NCBI GenBank assembly: GCA_028281445.1
Contig: JANQJW010000055.1
Span: 1 to 64,000 of the forward strand
DNA from: Planctomycetota bacterium
GTDB lineage: Bacteria; Planctomycetota; PLA2; JAEUHO01
Length of the DNA: 64,000 bases
Direction of reading: 5' to 3'
Made by a program: the position numbers and the translations under genes. The notes under the pieces were generated by a model. The model was not told the origin of the DNA and did no database searches. It saw only the letters and a list, made by a program, of their open reading frames with translations. Numbering within the stretch: position 1 is the stretch's first letter; the number at the start of each line of letters is the position of its first letter. Positions 43,729-52,235 of the stretch are shown one piece after another.

Positions 43729-44942
43729 GAACGTGCTCCCACCAGGCCAAGCTGGGTCTCAAGCATCGCGCGCAAGCCGGCAAACGTACGTGACTCGGAG
43801 AAGCGCTCCTCGGCGGCCCGGCGTGCGTTCTCGCCCAACGCCGTGCGACGGCCCGCGTCCTCGAGCAGCCGGATGATCGGCGCCGCGAACGCGCCGTCGA
43901 CGTTCGGATCGGGGACAAAGAGCACTTCGTCTGCGCGGTAGAGCTCGCGGGCTTCGGGCCGGTCCGAGGCAATGCACGGCAGCCCCGAGGCCATGGCCTC
44001 GAGCAGCGCGCAAGCCTGGCCCTCCGCGCACAGCGACGGGAACACGAAGACGTCGGCCGCCCGGTACACGTCGGCGACGGCCTCGGGCGCGACCGCGCCC
44101 TCGAGCCGAACCGCGCTGTCGCAGCCGACAGCAGCAGCCGTCCGCGCGAGCCGCTGCACGTAGGCGGCCTCGCCGCCACCCACGACCCACAACACCGCGC
44201 CGGGGACCCGGGCAAGGACTCGCTCCCACGCCTCCACCAAGACGTGGGCACCCTTCTTGGGCACGAGCCGCCCGAGCATCAGCACGACCGGGCGGTCCAC
44301 CGGCAGCCCGTGGCGCGCGCGCAGCGCTTTGCGTTCCTGGGCACCGGCGGGACGAAAGGCGTCCGTATCGACTCCGTTGGGCAGGACGGCCACCGCAGGT
44401 TCGTAGCGGTGTATGCGCGCGCGGTCATGACGGTAGGCCGCCTCGGTCTGCGTCCACACGAGGTCGTAGCCGTCCAGGCTGTAGAGGGTGGACGTGGCCG
44501 CGGACGTCAGGTCGTAGGAGAAGGCGCGCTGGGCCAACACCAGACGGCACGGCCAGTCGATGCGCGGGCGCAACGCGCCGCCGAGCTTGCCCGCGTCGTA
44601 GCAGACAATCACACCGGGGCGCATACGCCGCAGCGCGCGCAGCGCGTTCCAAAGGAAGGCAAGCTGATCGCGCCCGCGCGTCCCGTTGAAGCGGCGGCCC
44701 CGCCAGCGCTCCGGGACGGCCATCCACAGGATCTGGCCGGGCGTCAGGCCGCGCCGACTCACGAGCTGCAACCGGTCGCCCCAGGCGGCGGCCTCGGCGG
44801 ATACAGGCCCGGCCCAGTAGCTCAGGATCCGCTGCGAAGGATCGTCGACGGCCCGTACGAACCGACCGAGAAAGCGGTTGTACGAACCGGGGACGAAGGG
44901 CGGCTTGAAGCTCAGGTGCACGACATCGCACGGCGTGTTCAT
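43725..44942 (-). CDS. GT4 glycosyltransferase
   Basis: A 405-residue GT4 enzyme. The N-terminal half begins MNTPCDVVHLSFKPPFVPGS. The donor half has PVVLMLGRLVPKKGAHVLVE, AVLWVVGGGEAAYVQRLART, ADVFVFPSLCAEGQACALLE and SGLPCIASDRPEARELY. Here the E-x7-E region reads AEGQACALLEAM, keeping both Glu. The ATG at 44942 overlaps the stop of the asparagine-synthase-like gene (ATGA), so translation is coupled. The upstream open extension of 17 residues is ignored. Confidence 0.9.
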   Translation of the reverse strand: MNTPCDVVHLSFKPPFVPGSYNRFLGRFVRAVDDPSQRILSYWAGPVSAEAAAWGDRLQLVSRRGLTPGQILWMAVPERWRGRRFNGTRGRDQLAFLWNALRALRRMRPGVIVCYDAGKLGGALRPRIDWPCRLVLAQRAFSYDLTSAATSTLYSLDGYDLVWTQTEAAYRHDRARIHRYEPAVAVLPNGVDTDAFRPAGAQERKALRARHGLPVDRPVVLMLGRLVPKKGAHVLVEAWERVLARVPGAVLWVVGGGEAAYVQRLARTAAAVGCDSAVRLEGAVAPEAVADVYRAADVFVFPSLCAEGQACALLEAMASGLPCIASDRPEARELYRADEVLFVPDPNVDGAFAAPIIRLLEDAGRRTALGENARRAAEERFSESRTFAGLRAMLETQLGLVGARS

Positions 44943-46675
44943 GGCGAAACGCCTCCGGCGACGTGATGGGCCGACAGCCCTGCCTCGATCCACTGCCAGA
45001 TGTAGTAGCTGTTGTCGCCGCGGCCGTCGAGAAAGGCGCGGCTAGCCTCGCGCACGGCAGCGGCGTCGAACCATGCCGCGTGCGGGCCGCCGAGGAGCGT
45101 CTCGTCGATCGTGCTCTCGACCCACGAACGCAGCGGTCCGCGAAGCCACTCGCGCTGGGGCGTCTGGAGCGCGCGCTTGGGCGCCTGCACGACCCTTCGC
45201 GGCAACCGATCGCGCGCGAGACGCCGCAGCAACCACTTGTGCTCACTGGCGCGCACCTTGCGGTCGGCCGGCTGGCGCAACGCCAGCTCGACGAGACGGT
45301 GATCGAGGAACGGCTCACGCAGCTCGCACGACGCGCGCATCGAGACGCGGTCGTTGTAGCGCAGTGCGCGCGGCAGCTTGGTCCTGCCGATATCGCGGAG
45401 CTGCACCCGCCGAACGCCGTCCGACGCGCCGCCTTCCTCCGCGGGCGATTCGGCCAGACGGGCAAAGGCCGGCGCGAGACACCCAGGGCGGTATGGGGAG
45501 TCGCCGCTGCTCTGGACGAGACCCGCGACGGCCCCGCTCGCGGCAGCGGCGTAGTAGTCGTAGCCCGCCCACTGTTCGTCCATGCCCTGGCCATCGAGGA
45601 GCACGGTCACGCCCCGATCGGACGCGGCCTCGAAGAGGCGCGCGTAGGCGAGCGTCGGAAGGCCCCCGCCCGGGCCGTCCGCCGCGGCGTGCACGGAGCG
45701 GGCGAGGGCGGGGACCTCCTCCGGTCGGAGCTGCGCACGGACCAGTTGATGGTTCGTCTGCTTCAGCATGGCCTCGACCCACACCGTCTCGTCGTAGCGG
45801 TCGTCCCCGGTCGAGAACGTGAACGCGGTGACGGCAGAGTCTTCCCCCTCGACCGCGTGGACGAGCCCGAGCAGGACGGAGGAGTCGAGGCCTCCGCTCA
45901 GGTTAATGCCGACCGGAATGTCACTGCGAAAGCGCAGCGCAACTGACGCCTCGAGCAACGCGACATACTCCTCGATCACCTCGGCCTCGGAACGCCCGTC
46001 CTCGTCCTCGACACGAGCGGCGAGGTCGTACCACGGGCGCACCGTGAGCGTGCCGTCCCGCCACGTCAGCATGTGGCCGGCCTCCAGGTCGCGGATGCCG
46101 GCCCACCACGTCCGAGCGCCGTGTCCCATGTGCCCGAAGCGCAGCCACGTGGCCCACGCCACCTCGTCGGGCTCGGCCGCAAGCCCTGCTGCGTGCAGCG
46201 CCTTGGGTTCGCTGGCGAAGAGCAGGGCGCCGTCCTCCTCCGTTGCGTAGCAGAAGGGCTTCACGCCGAAGCGGTCCCTCGCGGCGAAGAGGCGGCGTTC
46301 CTGCGCGTCCCACACCGCGAACGAGAACATCCCGACGAAGCGGTCCAGGCAGGCTCCGCCCCAGCGCACGTAGGCGCGCAGCACGACCTCCGTGTCGGTC
46401 GCAGACCGGAACTCACCTCCGAGCTCGTCGCGCAGCTCCCGGTAGTTGAAGACCTCGCCGTTGAACACGATCCGGTAGCGGCCGTCCTCGGACGTCATCG
46501 GCTGGTGTCCGGCGTCGGTCAGATCCAGGACCCGCAGTCGCGTGTGCCCGAGGGCGCATGCTTCGTCGCGGTACACGCCCCGGTCGTCGGGGCCGCGATG
46601 GCGCAACGAGCCGACCATCGCGTTGATGCGGTCATCCGCCGGCGAGGTTCCCAGGATGCCGGCGATGCCGCACAT
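44939..46675 (-). CDS. asnB: Asparagine-synthase-like amidotransferase
   Basis: A 578-residue two-domain protein. The N-terminal glutaminase domain begins MCGIAGILGTS with the nucleophile Cys2 and contains RHRGPDDRGVY, HTRLRVLDL and IVFNGEVFNYRELRDEL. The C-terminal synthetase domain has the ATP-binding PP-loop INLSGGLDSSVLLGLV and LLDGQGMDEQWAGYDYY. It could make asparagine, but inside this glycan cluster, next to a UDP-sugar 6-dehydrogenase gene, amidation of a uronic acid is an attractive alternative (inferred). It starts two bases after the neuA stop and overlaps the GT4 gene downstream, so it is fully embedded in the operon. Confidence 0.9.
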   Translation of the reverse strand: MCGIAGILGTSPADDRINAMVGSLRHRGPDDRGVYRDEACALGHTRLRVLDLTDAGHQPMTSEDGRYRIVFNGEVFNYRELRDELGGEFRSATDTEVVLRAYVRWGGACLDRFVGMFSFAVWDAQERRLFAARDRFGVKPFCYATEEDGALLFASEPKALHAAGLAAEPDEVAWATWLRFGHMGHGARTWWAGIRDLEAGHMLTWRDGTLTVRPWYDLAARVEDEDGRSEAEVIEEYVALLEASVALRFRSDIPVGINLSGGLDSSVLLGLVHAVEGEDSAVTAFTFSTGDDRYDETVWVEAMLKQTNHQLVRAQLRPEEVPALARSVHAAADGPGGGLPTLAYARLFEAASDRGVTVLLDGQGMDEQWAGYDYYAAAASGAVAGLVQSSGDSPYRPGCLAPAFARLAESPAEEGGASDGVRRVQLRDIGRTKLPRALRYNDRVSMRASCELREPFLDHRLVELALRQPADRKVRASEHKWLLRRLARDRLPRRVVQAPKRALQTPQREWLRGPLRSWVESTIDETLLGGPHAAWFDAAAVREASRAFLDGRGDNSYYIWQWIEAGLSAHHVAGGVSP

Positions 46676-46677
46676 GA

Positions 46678-47367
46678 TCAGCGCGCGGCCTGCTGCCGCT
46701 CCAAGCGGACCAGATCGTCCATCGAGTCGATACCGCCGCTGCGCTCGGCCGGGATACGGTACGCCGAACAGCGCTCGCCGTAGAGGCTACGCTGCTCAAG
46801 GACCACGCTCGTACGCACGAGGTAGATCGATCCCTCCCGGAACCAGGCTTGGGGCAGTTCCTGGCGGCGCGGAATGACCTCACCCTCTACTGCCTTGCGC
46901 AGCAGGCCCTGGTCGTCCAGCACGTATGTCCAGAACGGATGGTGTTCGTGCGGAACCGGCGCGACGCTCACGACGGCGTCCACCCCCTCGCGCTCGAGCT
47001 GCAGCACTGCGGCGTCGATGTCCTCCGGCCGGCGGAGCGGGTTCGTCGGCTGGAGCACGCACACCGCGTCGTACGTCTCACCGGCTGCAGCGAGCCGCTC
47101 GAGGGCGTCGCGAACGACGTCGAGGGTCGGCGTGTCGTCGGCCGCCAGCTCCGCCGCGCGGCGGAAGGGAACATGCACGCCCGCCGCCTCGCCGCAAGCG
47201 GCGATCTCCGGGTCGTCGGTCGAGAGCACGACCGCGTCGAGCGACGAGGCCGCGAGGGCCGCCTCGCACGTCCAGACGAGCAGCGGCTTGCCGGCGAACA
47301 CAACGAGGTTCTTCCGCAGGACCCCTTTGGAGCCTCCGCGCGCGGGGATCAATCCAAGTACCCTCAC
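46678..47367 (-). CDS. neuA: CMP-sialic-acid-type synthetase
   Basis: A 229-residue cytidylyltransferase that activates a nonulosonic acid (sialic-acid type) with CTP. The N-terminal LGLIPARGGSKGVLRKNLV is the family signature with RGGSK. Further marks are VVLSTDDPEIAACGEAAGV, PFRRAAELAADDTPTLDVV, VCVLQPTNPLRRPEDIDAA and the GIDSMDDL end. Length is normal. The GTG at 47367 overlaps the neuC stop (GTGA). Pathway context (NeuC, NeuB) makes CMP-Neu5Ac the likely product, though related acids cannot be excluded. Confidence 0.93.
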   Translation of the reverse strand: MRVLGLIPARGGSKGVLRKNLVVFAGKPLLVWTCEAALAASSLDAVVLSTDDPEIAACGEAAGVHVPFRRAAELAADDTPTLDVVRDALERLAAAGETYDAVCVLQPTNPLRRPEDIDAAVLQLEREGVDAVVSVAPVPHEHHPFWTYVLDDQGLLRKAVEGEVIPRRQELPQAWFREGSIYLVRTSVVLEQRSLYGERCSAYRIPAERSGGIDSMDDLVRLERQQAAR

Positions 47368-48557
47368 GGGGCGACCTCTGTCGGGTGCTCGACGTATGCC
47401 AGCCGCTTCTGGACATACGGCGTGAGCGTCGCAAGCGCATCCGCGAGGCGCTCGCTGACGAAGCCGTCGCCGTACAGCGTGCTCGGAGGGTAGGCCCCAT
47501 GCTCGAGACGGTCCCTGACCGCCGCGCGGATCGCGGCGCGCTCGACAGGCACGGTCACCGCATGGTCGGACAGCTCGCGACCGCGCTGCCGATCGCCGAC
47601 GATCACGACCGGCGTACCGTAGAACGACGCGTCGCGCACGAAGCTGCTCGAGTTGCCTACGGCGCACGCGGCGCGCGCGAGCAGACCGAGGTACTGGTCC
47701 GGCGGCAGGTTGATGAGCGTGCGCAGGTACGGCGCCGCGCCGCGGTCGCGATGCACGCGGATCACCTTGCTGATGTGATCCGCTCCGGCATCGATGTTCG
47801 GCCAGAGCAGCAGCGTCGGCATGGCCACGTCGTCGAGCGCCAGCAGGAACTCCCGCATGTGGTCAGCGTCCGAACCGTACGCCGTTGTGGTCGGATGGAA
47901 GATCGCCAGAAGGAACGGGCGAGCCATATCGATGGTCGCGCCGGCGCCGTGCCCGCGAAGCCAGGCGAGGTCCACGTCGGCGCCCGCGGTACGCGCGAGG
48001 TCGCTACTCGGACATCCAACAGTGAGTACCGTTTCTTCACGTTCGCCCAGACGCAGGAGGTAGTCGCGGGCGCGCTCCGTGCTGGGGACGTGGAAGTGTG
48101 CGAACTTGGTGATGGCGTGCCGGGTGCTCTCGTCGATGGATCCCGACACCTCGCCCCCTTGAACGTGCACGACGCAGCGGTTCGTGTACGCGGCGGCGAC
48201 GGTGGCGGCGAGCGCCTCGTAGCGGTCTCCGATGACGAGTACGAGGTCTGGGGCCACCCGCTGGAACGCACTCGCGAACTCGATGGTGCCGATGCCTACC
48301 GACTTGGCCATCGAAGTCGGCGTCGAGCCCTCGAGCTCGAGGTAGATCTCCTCGTCCACACCGAACCCGTCGCGCCGTACGACACCGACGGGATGATCGA
48401 AGCGGTCGAGCACCATCGAGCCTGCCGCGATAACGCGCAACGCCAACCTCGGATGCGCCTCGATCGCCGCCATGACCGGGCGCAAGCGTCCGTAGTTCGC
48501 GCGATCGACGAGGACTACGCAGACGGAACGGGCAGGCGCCTCAGCCAACGTCTTCAT
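47364..48557 (-). CDS. neuC: Hydrolysing UDP-N-acetylglucosamine 2-epimerase
   Basis: A 397-residue protein of the GT-B-fold UDP-GlcNAc 2-epimerase family, NeuC/LegG type, which converts UDP-GlcNAc (or a derivative) to ManNAc-type sugar and UDP. Marks include VVLVDRANYGRLRPVM at the N-terminus, LVLVIGDRYEALAATVAAAY, VHVQGGEVSGSIDESTRHAI and VGNSSSFVRDASFYGTPVV, with the GGExxGxxDExxRHxxxK-like pattern (Asp, Glu and His of the active site) visible. The ATG at 48557 overlaps neuB by 17 bases. Without LegB/LegC-type dehydratase and aminotransferase genes nearby, plain ManNAc is the most economical product. Confidence 0.92.
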   Translation of the reverse strand: MKTLAEAPARSVCVVLVDRANYGRLRPVMAAIEAHPRLALRVIAAGSMVLDRFDHPVGVVRRDGFGVDEEIYLELEGSTPTSMAKSVGIGTIEFASAFQRVAPDLVLVIGDRYEALAATVAAAYTNRCVVHVQGGEVSGSIDESTRHAITKFAHFHVPSTERARDYLLRLGEREETVLTVGCPSSDLARTAGADVDLAWLRGHGAGATIDMARPFLLAIFHPTTTAYGSDADHMREFLLALDDVAMPTLLLWPNIDAGADHISKVIRVHRDRGAAPYLRTLINLPPDQYLGLLARAACAVGNSSSFVRDASFYGTPVVIVGDRQRGRELSDHAVTVPVERAAIRAAVRDRLEHGAYPPSTLYGDGFVSERLADALATLTPYVQKRLAYVEHPTEVAP

Positions 48558-49566
48558 CCGTGATGAGCTCGTCCGCGGCCACGGCGCGCACGAGCGTTCG
48601 ACCGATGAGATCCGGCAGGCGCGAAGGCGGCAGGCCCGTTCCGGGCTTCTTGAGCGAGAGGTCGCCGGCGGTGAGCACATGGCCGGCGACGAGGTGTCGT
48701 TCCGCGACGACGCTCTTGCCGAACGCGCGCTTGAGTTCGTAGAGCTCCGCCGAGAGCTCGTCCTTGTTGACGGGGTTTCGCAGGCTGACGCGGATCGATC
48801 GTGAGCCTTCGACGATCTGTCCGAGCTCCGCAGGCGTAACGGAAGCCGGCACGTCCGGACCGAAGGCGCTGCGTGACAAGGTGACGTGGACCTCGAGGAT
48901 CTCTGCACCCAGGGCGACGGCCGCGAGGCTCGGGTAGATCGTCCCACTGTGATCCGACAGACCGACGACCGTTCCGTAGCGATCGCGCATCTGGCCGAGC
49001 ACGTTGAGGCCGACGCGCTCGGGGGGACACGGATAGGCGGACGTACACTGCAGCAGCGCCACGGGCGCATCGCCACGCACAAGTGCCATGGCGCGGTCGA
49101 TCTCGTCCCACGTCGCCATGCCCGTGGACAGGAGGACCGGCCGCCCGGTCGCCGCCATGCGCTCGAGAAGCGGTTCGTTCGTAAGCTCGCCAGAGCCGAC
49201 CTTCCACGCGCGGACGCCCAGCCCCTGCAGCAGCTCGAGTGCTTCGATGGAGAACGGCGTCGAAAGGAACACGAGACCGCGCTCGCGGGCGTGCGCCGCG
49301 AGCCCCGCCCACTGTGGCTCCGTGAACTCCATCCGCTTCCAGTAGTCGTAGCGGGTCTCGTCCTGCGTGGAGAAGGGCACGCGCCATGGCTCGTGGCGCG
49401 TGGACTCGGCGTGCGCGAGGTGCGTCTGGAACTTGACCGCGTGGGCGCCCGAGGCCGCAACGGCATCGATGAAGGCGTGCGCCGTGCCGAGAGACCCGTC
49501 GTGCGCCTGCGCCACTTCGCCGATGACGAAGACGGGCCGCTCCGGATTCGAGAACCACTGCTGCAT
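48541..49566 (-). CDS. neuB: N-acetylneuraminate-type synthase
   Basis: A 341-residue enzyme that condenses phosphoenolpyruvate with ManNAc (or a 6-deoxy derivative) to a nonulosonic acid. The TIM-barrel part shows PVFVIGEVAQAHDGSLGTA, AVKFQTHLAHAESTRHEPW, TPFSIEALELLQGLGV, KVGSGELTNEPLLERMA, LSTGMATWDEIDRAM, LLQCTSAYPCPPE and VGLSDHSGTIYPSLAAVA. The C-terminal SAF (antifreeze-like) domain at about 280-341 is clear (KSVVAERHLVAGHVLTAGDL). The ATG at 49566 is chosen. It lies 19 bases after the tyrosine kinase gene stop. It defines the nonulosonic-acid section of the operon. Confidence 0.95.
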   Translation of the reverse strand: MQQWFSNPERPVFVIGEVAQAHDGSLGTAHAFIDAVAASGAHAVKFQTHLAHAESTRHEPWRVPFSTQDETRYDYWKRMEFTEPQWAGLAAHARERGLVFLSTPFSIEALELLQGLGVRAWKVGSGELTNEPLLERMAATGRPVLLSTGMATWDEIDRAMALVRGDAPVALLQCTSAYPCPPERVGLNVLGQMRDRYGTVVGLSDHSGTIYPSLAAVALGAEILEVHVTLSRSAFGPDVPASVTPAELGQIVEGSRSIRVSLRNPVNKDELSAELYELKRAFGKSVVAERHLVAGHVLTAGDLSLKKPGTGLPPSRLPDLIGRTLVRAVAADELITDEDVG

Positions 49567-49585
49567 GGATACGGTCCGGCGACGG

Positions 49586-52117
49586 CTACGTCGTCGGCTG
49601 CTCCTCCTCGCGCTCACCAACGGCCGCCGAACCAGCCCTCGGCTGGACCTTGGATCCTCCGCCCTTCCCGCGCCCCTTGCCGCGCGATGTGCCGGACGCG
49701 CCCTTCTCATAGCCGTAGTAGGCATGGTAGCCGTAGTAGCCCGAGTATCCGTACGCCCGGCGCGCAACGCGGCGCGCGTCGAAGCCGTTGAAGATGGTTC
49801 CCAGAACCGTCCCTCCGAGACGCTCGACCTGCTCGCGTGCCCCCTGGTAGAAGCCGGCCGGAGCGCGCCCCGAGCGGCAGAGCAGCAGGACGCCGTCGAG
49901 GCTCGCGAAGAAGGGCGCGGCATCGGCGACGGCGAGCACGGGTGGCATGTCGAGGAGCACGTACTCGTACTCTTCTCGCAACTCGGCCAGCAGTTGCTGA
50001 AACGTCTTCGAGTCCAGCAGGAACGCCGGGCTGTCGTGATGCCGGCCGGCGGTGACGATGTCGAACCCCTCGACGCTCGTGCGCTGGAGCGCATCCCTCC
50101 AGCGCGCCTCTTGGAGCAGGATCTCCGTGAGCCCCGGTGCGCGGTCGGCACCCATGTACGTGTGCACCATGGAGCGGCGCATGTCCGCGTCGATCACGAC
50201 GACGCGGGACCCGCCTTGTGCCAGAGCGGTCGCGAGATTCAGGGTCGTTACCGTCTTGCCCTCGCCGGACAAGGCCGACGTGATGGCGATCGCGCGCAGT
50301 TGCTTCTCCACGCTCGCAAACCGGATGTTCGCGCGAAGGCTGCGGTACGCCTCGGCGATGACGGACCGAGGTGCGTCAACGGAGACCAGCGGACCGCGGT
50401 GATGCTTGCGATCCTTGCGCCGCACGCTGCTGAACGCGGGGATCGACGCGTAGGTTGCGAGCCCGAGCTCCTCCTCGAGCTGGCGCGCACTGCGCACCTT
50501 GTGATCCATCGCATCGCGTACGAACGCGATCCCGATGCCAGCGAGCATTCCGAACAGGACGCCGAGCACCCCCATGTAGATGACGTTCGGGCTCTTGCGG
50601 CGCGTCACCAGGGGCGCCTCGTCAAGGGGAGCCGCGGCGGCGACCTGGCCGGCCGCCGTCGAGATCGCCACTTCGACCTTCTTCGATGCCAGCAGCTCGA
50701 GCCGCCGTCTGTGGCCTTCCACGACGCGGCTCTTGTCGAGCAGCTCCTGTTCGATCTGCGGGTAGCGCCGGATCTCCTCGGCCAACGCGGCCGCCGTGTC
50801 CTTCGTCTCCGCGATCTTGGCGTCGAGGAGCTCCACATCGCGCTCAAGCCGCTGGACCGTAGCCTTCACCACGACCGCGAGGCGCCTCTCGATGGCGGCC
50901 TTGTCGGCCTTGAGCTGCGCGAGCGCCGTCTTCACGATCGGCACTTCGTCGGAGTTCTCGCTGCGCAGCACTTCGACGTGCTTCACCTGCTTCAGGTAGT
51001 CACGCGCCAGAGTGCTGGTCACGTCATCGGATGCAATGGTCCCGATGAGGTTGAGGCGTTCGTCGAACGAGCTGGCGCCGCGCCAGGCAGCCATGTCCCT
51101 CTCGGCGGACGCCTTGTCGCTCTCGAGCTCGACAAGCTGTACGCGCAAGTCAGACTGATCGCGGACCGCGGTAGCGGCGCGTGCGCGCGCCTCGTACCCG
51201 CGAGCGTCCACCATGAATCGATCGCGGTCGCTCTCCGCGTCCCGGAGGGCCTTCTCGACCTCGCCGATCTGCTTGTCCAGGAACCGCTCGGTTGACTCGA
51301 GGTCGCTGAGGCGACGTTCCTTGCGCCGCTCGAGGTAGCTCAACGCGAGCGCGTTCGCGCCGTCGCGCGCGACGTAAGGCGCTCCCGCCGCGAACGCGAC
51401 ACGTGCGATGCCCGTGCGGTCGCCAACGAGATCGATGGTCTGGCCTTCCTGCAACCAACGGGCGGCATCCGCGACGGTGCGCACGTGGACCTCGAACGTG
51501 CGCCCGGCGTACGGCAGCGATACGACCTCGACCGTGAACTCGTGCCCTGCGACCTCGAAACGCTGCCCGGGCGCGAACCCCTCGACGCGTACACCCGGAT
51601 CGTCCTCGGCATCGAGACTGATGACGGTGACGGTGGTGCCCGCATCGTCGAAACGAAACTCGAAGCGGCGCGTGCGGGCGGGCTCCTGATCCTTGGTGCG
51701 CACCCGGATGTGCGCGGGCGGCCCGCGTTGGCCGAGGCGCCGTGCGACGGAGGCGAGCGGCCGGTAGGCGTCCTTCTCGAGAGCGACCGTGGTCAATCCC
51801 GTCCTCTCGTCCCGGGCCGCGCCTTCGGCCACGCGGTAGGAGCGCATGACCTCCATCTCCGTCTCGATGGACGACGGCGCCTCGATGGAGGAGAGCTCTG
51901 CGAGGACACGCTGCTCGGCGTCGTTCTCCTGCAGCTGGATCGTCGCGCTCGTCTCGTAGACCGAGTCCGAGTAGAGCGTCCACACGAAGAAGCCGGCAAT
52001 CACCAAGAGGCCTGCGATCAAGGCCGAGACCCAACGCTCGCGCACGACGACGAAGTAGTCGGCCAAGCGCCGTTCCTGGCTGTCGAGCGAGCGCGCTTGG
52101 GTCCGGGGCTGGTTCAA
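49586..52117 (-). CDS. Wzc-like bacterial tyrosine kinase and chain-length protein
   Basis: An 843-residue inner-membrane protein that controls polysaccharide export or chain length. TM1 (about 30-52) and TM2 (511-535) flank a large periplasmic Wzz-type region with long coiled-coil helices (residues about 280-480). The cytoplasmic kinase has Walker A SALSGEGKTVTT near 614, Walker A' VVVIDADMRRSM and Walker B EYVLLDMPPVLA. A tyrosine cluster at about 787-802 (YGYSGYYGYHAYYGYE, eight Tyr in 16 residues) is the autophosphorylation tail, followed by an unusual Gly/Lys/Arg-rich end. The start is a TTG at 52117, after GGGAGA; no ATG or GTG fits. It lies downstream of the export-protein gene. Confidence 0.9.
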   Translation of the reverse strand: MNQPRTQARSLDSQERRLADYFVVVRERWVSALIAGLLVIAGFFVWTLYSDSVYETSATIQLQENDAEQRVLAELSSIEAPSSIETEMEVMRSYRVAEGAARDERTGLTTVALEKDAYRPLASVARRLGQRGPPAHIRVRTKDQEPARTRRFEFRFDDAGTTVTVISLDAEDDPGVRVEGFAPGQRFEVAGHEFTVEVVSLPYAGRTFEVHVRTVADAARWLQEGQTIDLVGDRTGIARVAFAAGAPYVARDGANALALSYLERRKERRLSDLESTERFLDKQIGEVEKALRDAESDRDRFMVDARGYEARARAATAVRDQSDLRVQLVELESDKASAERDMAAWRGASSFDERLNLIGTIASDDVTSTLARDYLKQVKHVEVLRSENSDEVPIVKTALAQLKADKAAIERRLAVVVKATVQRLERDVELLDAKIAETKDTAAALAEEIRRYPQIEQELLDKSRVVEGHRRRLELLASKKVEVAISTAAGQVAAAAPLDEAPLVTRRKSPNVIYMGVLGVLFGMLAGIGIAFVRDAMDHKVRSARQLEEELGLATYASIPAFSSVRRKDRKHHRGPLVSVDAPRSVIAEAYRSLRANIRFASVEKQLRAIAITSALSGEGKTVTTLNLATALAQGGSRVVVIDADMRRSMVHTYMGADRAPGLTEILLQEARWRDALQRTSVEGFDIVTAGRHHDSPAFLLDSKTFQQLLAELREEYEYVLLDMPPVLAVADAAPFFASLDGVLLLCRSGRAPAGFYQGAREQVERLGGTVLGTIFNGFDARRVARRAYGYSGYYGYHAYYGYEKGASGTSRGKGRGKGGGSKVQPRAGSAAVGEREEEQPTT

Positions 52118-52235
52118 GGCGACGTCATTCTCCCTGGCTCGGCAGCAGTGGCCGTGGCGTAACGAAAGCGGTGCAACGAGGGCTCTTGGTGTACCCGAAC
52201 CACGGCTTCCGGGCAAAGCGGGGCTCGGCGGTGGA

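Noticed and set aside
42472..43941. A 489-codon plus-strand open frame
   Set aside because: It is antisense to the capsule-type transferase gene and has low-complexity Arg/His content, with no recognisable motif.
46678..49566. Legionaminic or pseudaminic acid pathway
   Set aside because: No dehydratase/aminotransferase pair (LegB/LegC or PseB/PseC) or acetyltransferase is seen nearby. A sialic-acid-type route is simpler, although not proven.
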